This document shows, one piece after another, positions 35,127 through 43,918 of a stretch of DNA of 64,000 nt. The position numbers and the translations under genes were made by a program. Positions within the stretch are counted from its first letter, which is position 1; each line of letters begins with the position of its first letter. The notes under the pieces are model-generated. The model saw only the letters and a program-made list of their open reading frames with translations, was not told the DNA's origin and made no database searches. Source of the DNA: Dactylosporangium sp040605635 (lineage in GTDB: Bacteria > Actinomycetota > Actinomycetes > Mycobacteriales > Micromonosporaceae); the NCBI RefSeq assembly GCF_040605635.1, contig NZ_JBEXDG010000059.1, forward strand, positions 1 to 64,000, read 5' to 3'.

Positions 35127-36727
35127 CACTGCTGCGGGTCGAGGACCTCCGCGTGACCTTCCACAGTGGACGGCGGCGGGTCGAGGCCGTCCGCGGCGTC
35201 TCCTTCACCGTCGGGAAGGGGGAGTGCCTCGCGATCGTCGGGGAGTCCGGGTCCGGCAAGAGCGTCACCGCCCGCACCCTCGTCGGCCTCACCGGGCCGG
35301 GAAGCGACATCGAGGCCGGTCGCCTGGAGTTCGCCGGGCGCGACCTGCTGACCATCGGGCCCCGCGGCTGGCGGGCGGTCCGCGGCCGGCAGATCGGGCT
35401 CGTGCTGCAGGACGCCCTCGTCTCACTCGACCCGCTGCGCACCGTCGGTGCCGAGATCGCCGAAGCCCTGGGCGACCACGACGACCGCCGCGCCAGAGTG
35501 CTGGAACTGCTCGCAGAGGTCGGTGTCCCCGAGCCCGAGCAGCGGGCACGACAGCATCCGCACGAGCTGTCCGGCGGGCTGCGGCAGCGCGCCCTCATCG
35601 CCTCGGCGATCGCGGCCGGGCCGTCGCTGCTCATCGCCGACGAGCCGACCACCGCCCTCGACGTCACCGTCCAGGCGCAGATCCTCGCGCTGCTCGCCCA
35701 GCGCAAGGCGACCGGCACGGCGCTGCTGCTGATCAGCCACGACCTGGCCGTCGTCGCCGGGCTCGCGGACCGCACCGCGGTGATGCGCGACGGGGTCGTC
35801 GTCGAGGCCGGGCCGACCGCGCAGGTCCTCGGCGACCCGCAGCACCCGTACACCCGCCAGCTGCTCGCCGCGGTCCCCGGCGCGCACCCCCGGGGCACCC
35901 GGCTGTCAGGAGGTCAGGCCCCTCGGGTCGCCCGTGCGGCATCGGTACAGCGGCAGCCGGTGCTCGAAGCGCGTGGCCTCACGAAACACTTCGGCTCCCG
36001 CGTGGCGGTGCGGGACGTCTCGCTCACGTTGCACCCAGGCGAGATCCTCGGCCTGGTCGGCGAGTCGGGGTCGGGCAAGAGCACGGTCGCCCGGGTCGCG
36101 CTCGGGCTGCTCGCCCCGGACGGCGGCGACGTGCTCCTCGAGGGCCGCCCGTGGAGCGCCCTGCGGGAGCGCGACCGCCGGCCGCTGCGGCGCAGGATCG
36201 GCGTCGTCTTCCAGGATCCGCTGAGCTCCTTCGACCCGCGGCACCCGGTGGAACGCATCGTCGCCGAGCCGCTCGGCGTCATCGGCCACCCGCGCCGCGA
36301 CCGGCGCCGCCGCGTCCTGCAGCTCCTGGACCAGGTCGGGCTCGGCGCCGCGGTGCTCGACCGGCGGCCGATCGAGCTGTCCGGCGGCCAGCGGCAGCGG
36401 GTCGCGATCGCCCGCGCCCTGGCGCCCGGCCCGGCGCTGCTGGTCTGCGACGAGCCCGTGTCCGCCCTCGACGTGTCGATCCAGGCGCAGGTCCTGGATC
36501 TGCTGACCGATCTGCGGGCGGAGCTGGGCGTGGCGATGCTGTTCATCTCGCACGATCTCGGGGTGGTGCATCATCTCTGCGACCGGGTCGCCGTCATGCG
36601 CGACGGCGTCATCGTGGAGCACGGACCGGTCGGGCCGGTGTTCGCCGCGCCCGTCCACCCCTATACCCGGGAGCTGCTCGCGGCCGTCCCGCGGCTGGAC
36701 GTCGTCACACCCGGCACGGCTCGCTGA
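35123..36727 (+). CDS. Fused DppD-DppF ATPase of the peptide importer
   Basis: 534 aa holding two complete ABC ATPase domains. Each has Walker A G-E-S-G-S-G-K-S (about residues 41 and 313), a signature motif (L-S-G-G-L-R-Q-R and L-S-G-G-Q-R-Q-R), Walker B with D-E-P and an H-loop (I-S-H-D-L). DppD and DppF are normally separate proteins; a fusion gives a fixed heterodimer in one chain and is common in actinomycetes. The gene ends 23 bp inside the convergent SARP gene. Confidence 0.94.
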   Translation: MTLLRVEDLRVTFHSGRRRVEAVRGVSFTVGKGECLAIVGESGSGKSVTARTLVGLTGPGSDIEAGRLEFAGRDLLTIGPRGWRAVRGRQIGLVLQDALVSLDPLRTVGAEIAEALGDHDDRRARVLELLAEVGVPEPEQRARQHPHELSGGLRQRALIASAIAAGPSLLIADEPTTALDVTVQAQILALLAQRKATGTALLLISHDLAVVAGLADRTAVMRDGVVVEAGPTAQVLGDPQHPYTRQLLAAVPGAHPRGTRLSGGQAPRVARAASVQRQPVLEARGLTKHFGSRVAVRDVSLTLHPGEILGLVGESGSGKSTVARVALGLLAPDGGDVLLEGRPWSALRERDRRPLRRRIGVVFQDPLSSFDPRHPVERIVAEPLGVIGHPRRDRRRRVLQLLDQVGLGAAVLDRRPIELSGGQRQRVAIARALAPGPALLVCDEPVSALDVSIQAQVLDLLTDLRAELGVAMLFISHDLGVVHHLCDRVAVMRDGVIVEHGPVGPVFAAPVHPYTRELLAAVPRLDVVTPGTAR

Positions 36728-37571
36728 GCACCCGGCGGATGCGACCCAGGTCGAGGTCGATGGAGAAGCGTGACGGCACGTGCACCGGCGGCGCTTCGAG
36801 TGCCGGGTCGAAGGAGAGCACGGCCTGGTGCAGGCGGCGCAGCGCCGGCGAGGGCTCCAGGCCCAGCTCGTCGGACAGGACCGTCCGCAGGCGGGTGAAG
36901 ACCTCCAGCGCGTGCACCTGCCGGCCGGAGCGGTAGAGCGCCAGCATCAGGTGCGCGTGCAGGTTCTCGTGGACCGGGTGCCGCTCGACCAGCGCGCTGA
37001 GCTCGCCGATGAGCTCCTGGTGCCGGCCGAGCCGCAGGTCGACCTCGATGCGGCGCTCGATGGTGGACAGGCGACTCTCCTCGAGGCTGGCCAGCCATGT
37101 GCGCAGCACCGGCCCGGGCTGCACGTCGACGAGCGCCGGGCCGCGCCACACCGCGAGGGCGTCGCGCAGCGCCATCGCGGCGGCCGGGTCGTCGCCGTCG
37201 CTGAGGGCCTGGCGGCTCTCGCGGAGCCGGTCCTCGAACGCGTCGACGTCCAGCTCGCCCTGCCGGGACACGAACAGGTAACCGCGGTCGCGGGTGACGA
37301 GCCGCCCGGCGCAGCCGGTGCCGATTTTGGGCTCGCTGTCATTGCCGAGGCGCAGCGCGCGGCGCAGCTGCATGATGTACGTGTGCAGCGTCGACACGGC
37401 GCTCGCGGGTGGGTTGTATTCCCACAGCTCCTCGATGCACTGGCTCACCGGCACCACCTGGTTGGCATTGAGCAGCAGCAGCGCGAGCAGCTGACGTTGT
37501 TTCGGTGCGGTCGGCACCTGGATCGCTCCGTCAGCGCACAACAGCAGCGGGCCAAGAACTCCCAGTTTCAC
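36705..37571 (-). CDS. SARP-family pathway-specific activator
   Basis: 288 aa from a GTG at 37571 with AGGAG five bases upstream; a longer frame to 37688 has no ribosome site and an unrelated N-terminus. Residues 1-95 are an OmpR-like winged helix (V-K-L-G-V-L-G-P-L-L-L, T-A-P-K-Q-R-Q-L-L-A-L-L-L-L) and residues about 100-260 the bacterial transcriptional activation domain (D-V-D-A-F-E-D-R-L, L-W-R-G-P-A-L type segment A-V-W-R-G-P-A-L). It lacks the NB-ARC/TPR part of large AfsR proteins, as is usual for cluster-situated activators. SARPs bind direct repeats upstream of biosynthetic promoters. It borders the PKS cluster. Confidence 0.92.
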   Translation of the reverse strand: MKLGVLGPLLLCADGAIQVPTAPKQRQLLALLLLNANQVVPVSQCIEELWEYNPPASAVSTLHTYIMQLRRALRLGNDSEPKIGTGCAGRLVTRDRGYLFVSRQGELDVDAFEDRLRESRQALSDGDDPAAAMALRDALAVWRGPALVDVQPGPVLRTWLASLEESRLSTIERRIEVDLRLGRHQELIGELSALVERHPVHENLHAHLMLALYRSGRQVHALEVFTRLRTVLSDELGLEPSPALRRLHQAVLSFDPALEAPPVHVPSRFSIDLDLGRIRRVLSEPCRV

Positions 37572-37717
37572 GATGTCTCCTATCGGATTAATAGGATTTT
37601 GGTCCGACTTCGCCGCTTGCTTCTTTGCAGGATTGGGCGCGGTCGTTGATTCGGCGTTACCGCTTGTATTGAAGACTATCGCAGGCAAATACTACGGTCA
37701 AGGTAGGAAATCGGACG

Positions 37718-38419
37718 CTAACGGCGACCTTTGGCACGTGATTGAGCAGGAGAAACGCGATAAGCGCGCAGGAAAAGATCGGTGGCGTCCGCACAGATCT
37801 CGTCGATTTCCCAAGGGGACAACTGGAGCGTGCCATATTTGGATCGCTGCTGTCCCTCGTAGGTGAGCTGGGACACGAAATGCGCCGCCGCGCGGTCCGG
37901 CCGGTCGGCGCTCAGCACGCCCTGGGCGGTCAGCACGGCGACCCGCTGGATCAGCCAGCCCAGCAGCTTCGGCCCCGACTGCGGCTCGTCCGCGCCGCAC
38001 GAGCGGTGCAACTGCGGATGGTGCGACACCTCGGCGATGATGAGCCGGCGCAACGCCGACACCTCAGGGTCGAGGGTCGCGGCGAGGAACTGCCGGCCGA
38101 GCCGCAACAGGTCCTCCTCCAGCGCGGCCGGGTCGGTCAGCAGCGACTCGTCGAGCTCGGTGTCCCGGTCGGCGCCGGTGCGCGCCTCGTCGACCACCGC
38201 GACGAACAGCCGCTCCTTGTCGCCGAAGTGGTTGTAGATGGTCTGCTTCGACACGCCCGCCTCGGCCGCGATCGTGTCGAGATTGGCGCGCTCATAGCCG
38301 GCGGTGATGAAGATCCGGGTCGCCGCCCGCATGATGGCGGTGCGCTTGCCGGGCAGCCCTCTCGGTGCGCTTTCGGGCAGTGTGACCTGCGCCGCCGTCG
38401 TCGTGCCAGCCACGCGCAT
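37718..38419 (-). CDS. TetR-family repressor, probable regulator of the cluster exporter
   Basis: 233 aa from an ATG at 38419 with GGGAGG upstream; the frame extends further 5' but without a ribosome site. HTH: R-T-A-I-M-R-A-A-T-R-I-F-I-T-A-G-Y-E-R-A-N-L-D-T-I-A-A-E-A-G-V-S-K-Q-T-I-Y-N-H-F. The C-terminal ligand domain (about 90-225) resembles the AcrR/TetR C_39-like group. A candidate operator lies 27 bp upstream of its start, and two copies precede the DHA2 exporter at 55940, so it most likely senses the polyketide and de-represses export. Confidence 0.92.
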   Translation of the reverse strand: MRVAGTTTAAQVTLPESAPRGLPGKRTAIMRAATRIFITAGYERANLDTIAAEAGVSKQTIYNHFGDKERLFVAVVDEARTGADRDTELDESLLTDPAALEEDLLRLGRQFLAATLDPEVSALRRLIIAEVSHHPQLHRSCGADEPQSGPKLLGWLIQRVAVLTAQGVLSADRPDRAAAHFVSQLTYEGQQRSKYGTLQLSPWEIDEICADATDLFLRAYRVSPAQSRAKGRR

Positions 38420-38445
38420 CACCCTCCCCGTCCCGCCGATCATAC

Positions 38446-38461
38446 TAGACGGTACAGTCCA
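38446..38461 (-). promoter_or_regulatory. TetR operator (autoregulatory)
   Basis: TAGACGGTACAGTCCA fits TAGAC-N6-GTCYA and contains the imperfect palindrome ACT-N2-AC-N-GT-N2-AGT. The same pattern occurs twice before the exporter gene. Confidence 0.7.
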
Positions 38462-38466
38462 GATCG

Positions 38467-39168
38467 CTACCAGTCCAGACCGCCGTGCACGTCCACGACG
38501 CTGCCGTTGACGTAGCCGGCCGCCGCCCCGGCCAGGAACACCGCGACCGCGGCGACCTCCTCGCCGCGACCGGGTCGGCCCGAGGCGAGCCGGGGACCGT
38601 ACTTCGCCCACACCGCCGCGTTGCCGATGAGCTGCTCGCCCATGCCCTCGGCGATGATCCCGGGCGACAGGCAGTTGACCGTGATCCCGTGCGGCGCCAG
38701 CTCCACCGCCGCCGTGCGGGTCAGCGCCTCGACGGCCGCCTTCGACGCGCTGTAGGCCGCCGCTCCCGGCGTCGCCCGCGTCGCCAGGGCCGACGACAGC
38801 GTCAGGATCCGCCCGCCACCGGCCCGTCGCAGCGCCGGGACCGCGGCCTGCACGGTGTGGAACGTGCCCGCCACGTTCGTGGTGAGCACGTCCGCGAACG
38901 CGTCCGGCGCCAGGCCCGCGACCGGCCCGGGCCGGCTCACCCCAGCGTTGGCGACGACCACGTCGATGCGGCCCAGCCGCGCCTCGACCCGGTCGAACAG
39001 CTCCCGCACCGAGTGCGGGTCGGTCACGTCCACCTTCTCGTCCGGCGGCTCCGCGGACCGCGCCGCGACCACCACCGTCGCGCCGTGCGCGGACAACGCC
39101 GCCGCGATCGTCCTGCCGAGGCCCCGGGTCCCCCCGGTCACCACCGCCACCCGTCCTGCCAGACTCAT
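38467..39168 (-). CDS. FabG-like SDR ketoreductase
   Basis: 233 aa from an ATG at 39168 behind GGAGGTG. It has the classical SDR features: T-G-G-T-R-G-L-G (NADPH binding), V-A-N-A-G-V, the catalytic Ser, Tyr and Lys in S-S-A...Y-S-A-S-K, and the P-G-I-I region. It is a second ketoreductase in addition to the ActIII-like one at 44494, so it may reduce a later intermediate. It diverges from KS-alpha and its leader carries a 38-bp repeat also found before KS-beta. Confidence 0.9.
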   Translation of the reverse strand: MSLAGRVAVVTGGTRGLGRTIAAALSAHGATVVVAARSAEPPDEKVDVTDPHSVRELFDRVEARLGRIDVVVANAGVSRPGPVAGLAPDAFADVLTTNVAGTFHTVQAAVPALRRAGGGRILTLSSALATRATPGAAAYSASKAAVEALTRTAAVELAPHGITVNCLSPGIIAEGMGEQLIGNAAVWAKYGPRLASGRPGRGEEVAAVAVFLAGAAAGYVNGSVVDVHGGLDW

Positions 39169-39206
39169 GCCGCCACCTCCGCTTCGCTCCGGCGCTGGCC
39201 TGATCC
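39169..39206 (-). repeat. 38-bp leader repeat, copy 1 (before the FabG-like gene)
   Basis: On the minus strand it runs from GGATCAGGCC to GGAGGTGGCGGC and ends exactly at the ATG, so it carries the ribosome site. Copy 2 (39260-39297) and copy 3 (40727-40764, opposite orientation) are about 84-92 percent identical. Confidence 0.8.
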
Positions 39207-39259
39207 GACGCCTGTGATCCCGACGTGCGGCTCCTCGCTCCGCTGCGGGCCTGCTTGTT

Positions 39260-39297
39260 GCCGCCACCTCCGCTTCACTTCGGCGCCGGCCTGATCC
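39260..39297 (-). repeat. 38-bp leader repeat, copy 2 (no gene attached)
   Basis: Same orientation as copy 1 and offset by 91 bp; the flanking GGGATCACAGGCGTC is also shared with copy 1. It is followed by AAC rather than ATG, so it is not a translation start. Confidence 0.75.
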
Positions 39298-39372
39298 GAC
39301 GCCTGTGATCCCGGCGAGCGGCGCTGCGGGCCGCTCGTTGCCGACAGCCTCCGCACCGGTGCTACACAACAC

Positions 39373-39389
39373 CTGGAGCCCGTCTCCAG
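39373..39389 (+). promoter_or_regulatory. CTGGAG-N5-CTCCAG element upstream of KS-alpha
   Basis: A perfect 6-5-6 inverted repeat 45 bp before the KS-alpha start. Related elements occur at 55836 and 58535-58578. Possible activator (SARP) or operator site. Confidence 0.45.
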
Positions 39390-39434
39390 CTCGGTCGTGG
39401 GCGACGCTCCATCGAGCACTGTCAGCGTCGTGGC

Positions 39435-40706
39435 ATGGCAGATGCGAGGCGAGACCGGCGCCGGGTGGCGATCACCGGCATCGGGGTGGTAGCTCCCGGC
39501 GGGGTCGGCACGAAGGCGTTCTGGGCGCTGCTCACCAGCGGGCGGACCGCGACCCGGACCATCACCGCGTTCGACGCGAGCGCGTTCCGCTCCAGGGTCG
39601 CCGCGGAGTGTGACTTCGACCCGGCGGCCGCCGGGCTGACCCAGCAGGAGATCCGGCGGATGGACCGGGCGGCGCAGTTCGCCGTCGTCGCGGCCCGCGA
39701 GGCGCTCACCGACAGCGGCCTCGACTTCGGCGCCCGCGACCCGAGCCGGACCGCGACCGTCATCGGCAGCGCCGTCGGCGCGACCACCAGCCTGGAGCGC
39801 GAATACGCGGTGGTCAGCGACGCCGGCCGGCACTGGCACGTCGACCCGCGCTACGCGGTGCCGCACCTCTACGACTACCTGGTGCCGAGCTCCCTCGCAG
39901 CCGAGGTCGCCTGGGCGGCCGGCGCGGAAGGCCCCGCCGCGGTCGTGTCGACCGGCTGCACGTCCGGCCTCGACGCCCTCGGCCACGCCGCCGACCTGAT
40001 CCGCGAGGGGTCCGCGGACGTCGTCGTGGCCGGTGCCACCGACGCGCCGATCTCGCCGATCACGGTCGCCTGCTTCGACGCCATCAAGGCAACCACCGCC
40101 CGCAACGACGACCCCGAGCACGCCTCGCGGCCGTTCGACCGCAGCCGTGACGGGTTCGTCCTCGGTGAGGGTTCGGCGGTGTTCGTCCTGGAGGAGCTCA
40201 CCGCCGCACGGGCCCGCGGCGCCCGGGTCTACGCCGAGATCGCGGGGTTCGCCGGGCGCGCCAACGCCTTCCACATGACCGGCCTGCGCCCCGACGGGGT
40301 CGAGATGGCCGAGGCGATCCGGGTCGCGCTCGACGAGGCCCGCCTCGACCCGACCGCCGTGGACTATCTCAACGCCCACGGCTCCGGCACGAAGCAGAAC
40401 GACCGGCACGAGACCGCCGCGGCGAAGCTGAGCCTCGGCGCGCACGCGTACAGGACCCCGGTCAGCTCGATCAAGTCGATGGTCGGGCACTCGCTCGGCG
40501 CGATCGGCTCCATCGAGATCGCCGCGAGCGCCCTCGCGATCGAGCACGGCGTCATCCCGCCGACGGCGAACCTGCACGAACCCGACCCCGAATGCGACCT
40601 GGACTACGTGCCGCTGCACGCACGGGAACAGCGCACCGACACCGTCCTGTCCGTCGGCAGCGGCTTCGGCGGCTTCCAGAGCGCCATGGTGCTGGTGAGA
40701 CCATGA
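39435..40706 (+). CDS. Type II PKS ketosynthase alpha (KS-alpha)
   Basis: 423 aa. Active-site Cys175 lies in V-S-T-G-C-T-S-G, with His315 in N-A-H-G-S-G-T and His352 in V-G-H-S-L-G, the full Claisen-condensation triad. It elongates malonyl units on the ACP together with the KS-beta below. No clear ribosome site precedes the ATG at 39435. Unlike most clusters, KS-alpha is not translationally coupled to KS-beta: 58 bp separate them, largely occupied by copy 3 of the 38-bp repeat. Confidence 0.96.
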   Translation: MADARRDRRRVAITGIGVVAPGGVGTKAFWALLTSGRTATRTITAFDASAFRSRVAAECDFDPAAAGLTQQEIRRMDRAAQFAVVAAREALTDSGLDFGARDPSRTATVIGSAVGATTSLEREYAVVSDAGRHWHVDPRYAVPHLYDYLVPSSLAAEVAWAAGAEGPAAVVSTGCTSGLDALGHAADLIREGSADVVVAGATDAPISPITVACFDAIKATTARNDDPEHASRPFDRSRDGFVLGEGSAVFVLEELTAARARGARVYAEIAGFAGRANAFHMTGLRPDGVEMAEAIRVALDEARLDPTAVDYLNAHGSGTKQNDRHETAAAKLSLGAHAYRTPVSSIKSMVGHSLGAIGSIEIAASALAIEHGVIPPTANLHEPDPECDLDYVPLHAREQRTDTVLSVGSGFGGFQSAMVLVRP

Positions 40707-40726
40707 GGGCCCTGGAGCGCAGTGTC

Positions 40727-40764
40727 GGGTCAGGCCGGCGCTGGAGCGCAGCGGAGGCGACGGC
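40727..40764 (+). repeat. 38-bp leader repeat, copy 3 (before KS-beta)
   Basis: It runs from GGGTCAGGCCGG to GGAGGCGACGGC and abuts the ATG of KS-beta, supplying its ribosome site. Six of 38 positions differ from copy 1. A second CTGGAGCGCAG occurs just upstream (40711-40721). Confidence 0.8.
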
Positions 40765-42021
40765 ATGACCGCCGTCATCACGGGGATCGGTGTCGTCGCG
40801 CCCAACGGGTTCGGGACCGACGAGTACTGGCGGGCCACCCTCGAAGGCCGCGGCGGCATCGGCCGGATCACCCGGTTCGACCCCGAACGGTATCCGGCCC
40901 GCCTGGCCGGCGAGGTCCGTGGGTTCGAACCGCGCCGGCACCTGCCGAGCCGGCTGCTGCCGCAGACCGACCACATGACCCGCCTCGCGCTCGTCGCCGC
41001 CGACCTCGCCCTCGCCGATGCCGGCCTCGACCCCGCGGCGCTGCCCGCGTACTCGGCCGGCGTGGTCACCGCCAGCGCCTCCGGCGGCTTCGAGTTCGGC
41101 CAGCGGGAGCTTTCGAAGCTTTGGAGCCTGGGCGGCGAGCACGTCAGCGCCTACCAGTCCTTCGCGTGGTTCTATGCGGTGAACACCGGGCAGATCTCGA
41201 TCCGGCACGGGCTGCGCGGCCCGAGCGGCGTCCTCGTCACCGAACAGGCCGGCGGCCTCGACGCGCTCGCCCAGGCGCGGCGGCACATCCGCAAAGGCAT
41301 CCCGGTCGTGCTGTCCGGCGGCGTCGACAGCGCCCTGTGCCCGTGGGGCTGGATCGCGCAGGTCGCCAACGGGCGGGTCGCCACCGGTGAGGACCCCGCG
41401 ACCGCGTACCGGCCGTTCCACCGCGACGCCGCCGGCTACGTGCCCGGCGAGGGCGGCGCGATCCTCGTCGTCGAGGACCCGGCGGCGGCGGCCGCCCGCG
41501 GTGCTGTGCCGGTCGCGGTCGTCGCCGGCTACGCCGCGACGTTCGACCCGCCGCAGGGTGCCGACCGGCCCGGCACGCTGCGCAGGGCGATCGACGTCGC
41601 GCTGGCCGACGCCGGTACCGACGCCGCCGACATCGACGTGGTCTTCGCCGACGCCGCCGGGGTGCCCGCCCTGGACCGCGCCGAGGCGGACGCGCTCACC
41701 GCCGTGTTCGGCGCACGCGGGGTCCCGGTGACCGCGCCGAAGACGATGACCGGCCGGCTCGCCTCCGGCGGCGCCGCGCTCGACGTGGCCACTGCGGCCC
41801 TGGCGCTGCGCGACGGCGTCGTCCCGCCGACCGTCAACGTCGGCACCCCGGGCGGCGGCCTGAATCCGGACCTGGACCTGGTCACCGAGGCCCGGCCGGC
41901 CCGCCTGCGCGCGGCCCTGGTCCTCGCCCGCGGCTACGGCGGCTTCAACGCGGCCGTCGTCCTGCACCGCCCGACCGCAGCCCACCGACCCGTATCGCAA
42001 CGACAGGGAGCAGCAGCATGA
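40765..42021 (+). CDS. Type II PKS chain length factor (KS-beta)
   Basis: 418 aa with ketosynthase fold but Gln161 in V-T-E-Q-A-G-G in place of the active Cys, the hallmark of chain length factors. The partner His motifs are also altered. It forms a heterodimer with KS-alpha and sets polyketide chain length. The ACP start overlaps its stop (ATGA). Chain length cannot be read reliably without alignment of the gate residues. Confidence 0.96.
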   Translation: MTAVITGIGVVAPNGFGTDEYWRATLEGRGGIGRITRFDPERYPARLAGEVRGFEPRRHLPSRLLPQTDHMTRLALVAADLALADAGLDPAALPAYSAGVVTASASGGFEFGQRELSKLWSLGGEHVSAYQSFAWFYAVNTGQISIRHGLRGPSGVLVTEQAGGLDALAQARRHIRKGIPVVLSGGVDSALCPWGWIAQVANGRVATGEDPATAYRPFHRDAAGYVPGEGGAILVVEDPAAAAARGAVPVAVVAGYAATFDPPQGADRPGTLRRAIDVALADAGTDAADIDVVFADAAGVPALDRAEADALTAVFGARGVPVTAPKTMTGRLASGGAALDVATAALALRDGVVPPTVNVGTPGGGLNPDLDLVTEARPARLRAALVLARGYGGFNAAVVLHRPTAAHRPVSQRQGAAA

Positions 42022-42281
42022 GCAGCAACGAACTGACCGTGGACGGGGTCCGTCAGCTTCTGCGCGAGGTGGCCGGTGAGGACGAGACCGGCAGCCTCGA
42101 CGGCGACATCGGTGCGGTGCCGTTCGAGGACCTCGGCTACGACTCCCTCGCGCTGCTGGAGCTCGCCGGCCGGGTCGAGCGCGACTACCGGGTCCGGCTC
42201 GCCGACGACACCGTCGTGCAGGCCCGCACCCCTGACGAGTTCGTCGGGCTGGTCAACCAGGCAAGGGCCGGTGCGCGGTGA
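42018..42281 (+). CDS. Type II PKS acyl carrier protein
   Basis: 87 aa with the phosphopantetheine site Ser43 in D-L-G-Y-D-S-L-A-L-L-E-L. D-L-G-Y-D-S-L is typical of aromatic PKS carrier proteins. It overlaps KS-beta upstream and the carboxyltransferase downstream by 4 bp each. Confidence 0.96.
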   Translation: MSSNELTVDGVRQLLREVAGEDETGSLDGDIGAVPFEDLGYDSLALLELAGRVERDYRVRLADDTVVQARTPDEFVGLVNQARAGAR

Positions 42282-43918
42282 GTTTCGCCCTCTGCGCCGG
42301 CTGCCGGATCCCGCTGTACGAGCCGAGGCTGGCCCGCAATCTGGGCGTGTGCCCCGAGTGCGGGCACCACCACCGGCTGACCGCCCACGAGCGGATCGCC
42401 CAGCTCCTCGACCCGGGCAGCGTGCGGCCGCTCGACATGGCCACAGTGGACACCGATCCACTGGAGTTCGACGCCTACGGCGCGAAGGTCGAGCGGGCCC
42501 GCGCCGCGACCGGGCTCGCCGAGGCCGTCGTCTGTGTGCGCGGCAGCATCGGCGGTGTCGCCGTCGTCGCGGCCGTCATGGACTTCCGGTTCCTCGGCGG
42601 CAGCCTCGGCTCCGCCGTCGGTGAGCTCGTGACCCGCGCCGCGGAGGCCGCGCTCGCGCAGCGCTGCCCGCTGCTGCTCGTCCCGGCGTCCGGCGGGGCG
42701 CGGATGCAGGAGGGCGCCGTCGCGCTCATGCAGATGGCGAAGACCAGCCAGGCGATCGGCCAGCTCGACGAGGCAGGCATCCTCACCGTCGCGCTCATCA
42801 CCGACCCCACGTACGGCGGCGTCGCGGCCTCCTATGCCTCCCTGTGCGACGTGACGATCGCCGAACCCGGCGCCAGGCTCGGGTTCGCCGGGCCGCGGGT
42901 CATCGAGCAGACCATCGGGCGGCGGCTGCCCGCCGACTTCCAGACCGCCGAGTTCCTCCTGGAGCACGGCCTCGTCGACGCGGTCCGGCCCAGGGCGGCG
43001 CTGCGGGACACGCTCGGCCGGGTCGTCGCCGTCGGCAGCCGTCGCGAGGCGGCTCCGCATCCGGTGCCCGCCGAGGACGTCATCATCCGCGACGCCGACG
43101 GTCTGGAGGACCGCGACGCGTGGGAGACGGTGCGCCTCGCCCGCGACATCGGCCGGCCCAGCACCGCCGACTACCTCGACCGTATCTTCACCGACGTCGA
43201 GCGGCTGCACGGCGACCGGATCTCCGGCGAGTGCCCGGCCGTCGTCGGCGCCCTCGCCCGGCTCGACGGGATCCCCGTCGTCGTCATCGGCCACCAGAAG
43301 GGACACACCGCCAAGGAGCTCGCCCGCAGCCGGTACGGGATGCCGACGCCCGCCGGATACCGCAAGGCGGCCCGGCTGATGCGGCTCGCGGCGAAGCTCG
43401 GCCTGCCGGTGATCACCCTCGTCGACACGCCCGGCGCCTACCCGGGACCGGAGGCGGAGGAGCAGGGGCAGGCGGTCGCGATCGCCGAGAACCTGCGGCT
43501 CATGGCCGGCCTGCCCGTGCCCGTCGTCACCGTCGTCACCGGCGAGGGCGGCAGCGGCGGGGCGCTCGCCCTGGCCCTCGCGAACCGGGTCCTGGTCCTG
43601 GCCAACGGCGTCTACTCCGTCATCAGCCCCGAGGGGTGCGCGGCGATCCTGTGGAACGACCCGGCCCAGGCGCCGCGGGCGGCCCGGTCGCTGCGGCTGC
43701 GCGCCGCCGACCTGCTGCGCCTCGGCGTCGTCGACGGGATCGTGCCCGAGCCGCCCGGCGGCGCGGCGACCGACCACGTCGAGGCGGCCCGGCTGCTGCG
43801 CGCCGCGCTCGTCGCCGAACTGCGCGCACTGCTGCCCCTCAACGCGCCACGGCTCATCGTCGGCCGGCACGCCCGCTTCCGCCGCTTCGGCGCACCCGTG
43901 GACCAGGTGGCGGCATGA
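42278..43918 (+). CDS. Fused AccD-AccA acetyl-CoA carboxyltransferase
   Basis: 546 aa. Residues 1 to about 260 are AccD-like, including the zinc ribbon C-A-G-C...C-P-E-C and G-A-R-M-Q-E-G; residues about 275-546 are AccA-like with Q-K-G-H, G-G-S-G-G-A-L-A-L and S-V-I-S-P-E-G-C-A. It transfers carboxyl groups to acetyl-CoA to make malonyl-CoA, the extender for the PKS. Cluster-borne carboxylases usually come with BCCP and biotin carboxylase genes; here those are reduced to a remnant immediately downstream, so this subunit must rely on partners elsewhere. Confidence 0.92.
   Translation: MSFALCAGCRIPLYEPRLARNLGVCPECGHHHRLTAHERIAQLLDPGSVRPLDMATVDTDPLEFDAYGAKVERARAATGLAEAVVCVRGSIGGVAVVAAVMDFRFLGGSLGSAVGELVTRAAEAALAQRCPLLLVPASGGARMQEGAVALMQMAKTSQAIGQLDEAGILTVALITDPTYGGVAASYASLCDVTIAEPGARLGFAGPRVIEQTIGRRLPADFQTAEFLLEHGLVDAVRPRAALRDTLGRVVAVGSRREAAPHPVPAEDVIIRDADGLEDRDAWETVRLARDIGRPSTADYLDRIFTDVERLHGDRISGECPAVVGALARLDGIPVVVIGHQKGHTAKELARSRYGMPTPAGYRKAARLMRLAAKLGLPVITLVDTPGAYPGPEAEEQGQAVAIAENLRLMAGLPVPVVTVVTGEGGSGGALALALANRVLVLANGVYSVISPEGCAAILWNDPAQAPRAARSLRLRAADLLRLGVVDGIVPEPPGGAATDHVEAARLLRAALVAELRALLPLNAPRLIVGRHARFRRFGAPVDQVAA

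Noticed and set aside
37572..37717. Possible small gene or RNA in the unusually AT-rich 146-bp SARP upstream region
   Set aside because: No hairpin-terminator or reading frame is convincing; the composition is more simply explained as the SARP promoter region.
40921..40932. GGTTCGAACC, resembling a tRNA T-loop
   Set aside because: It lies in the KS-beta coding sequence (F-E-P-R) and no acceptor, D or anticodon arms can be drawn around it.
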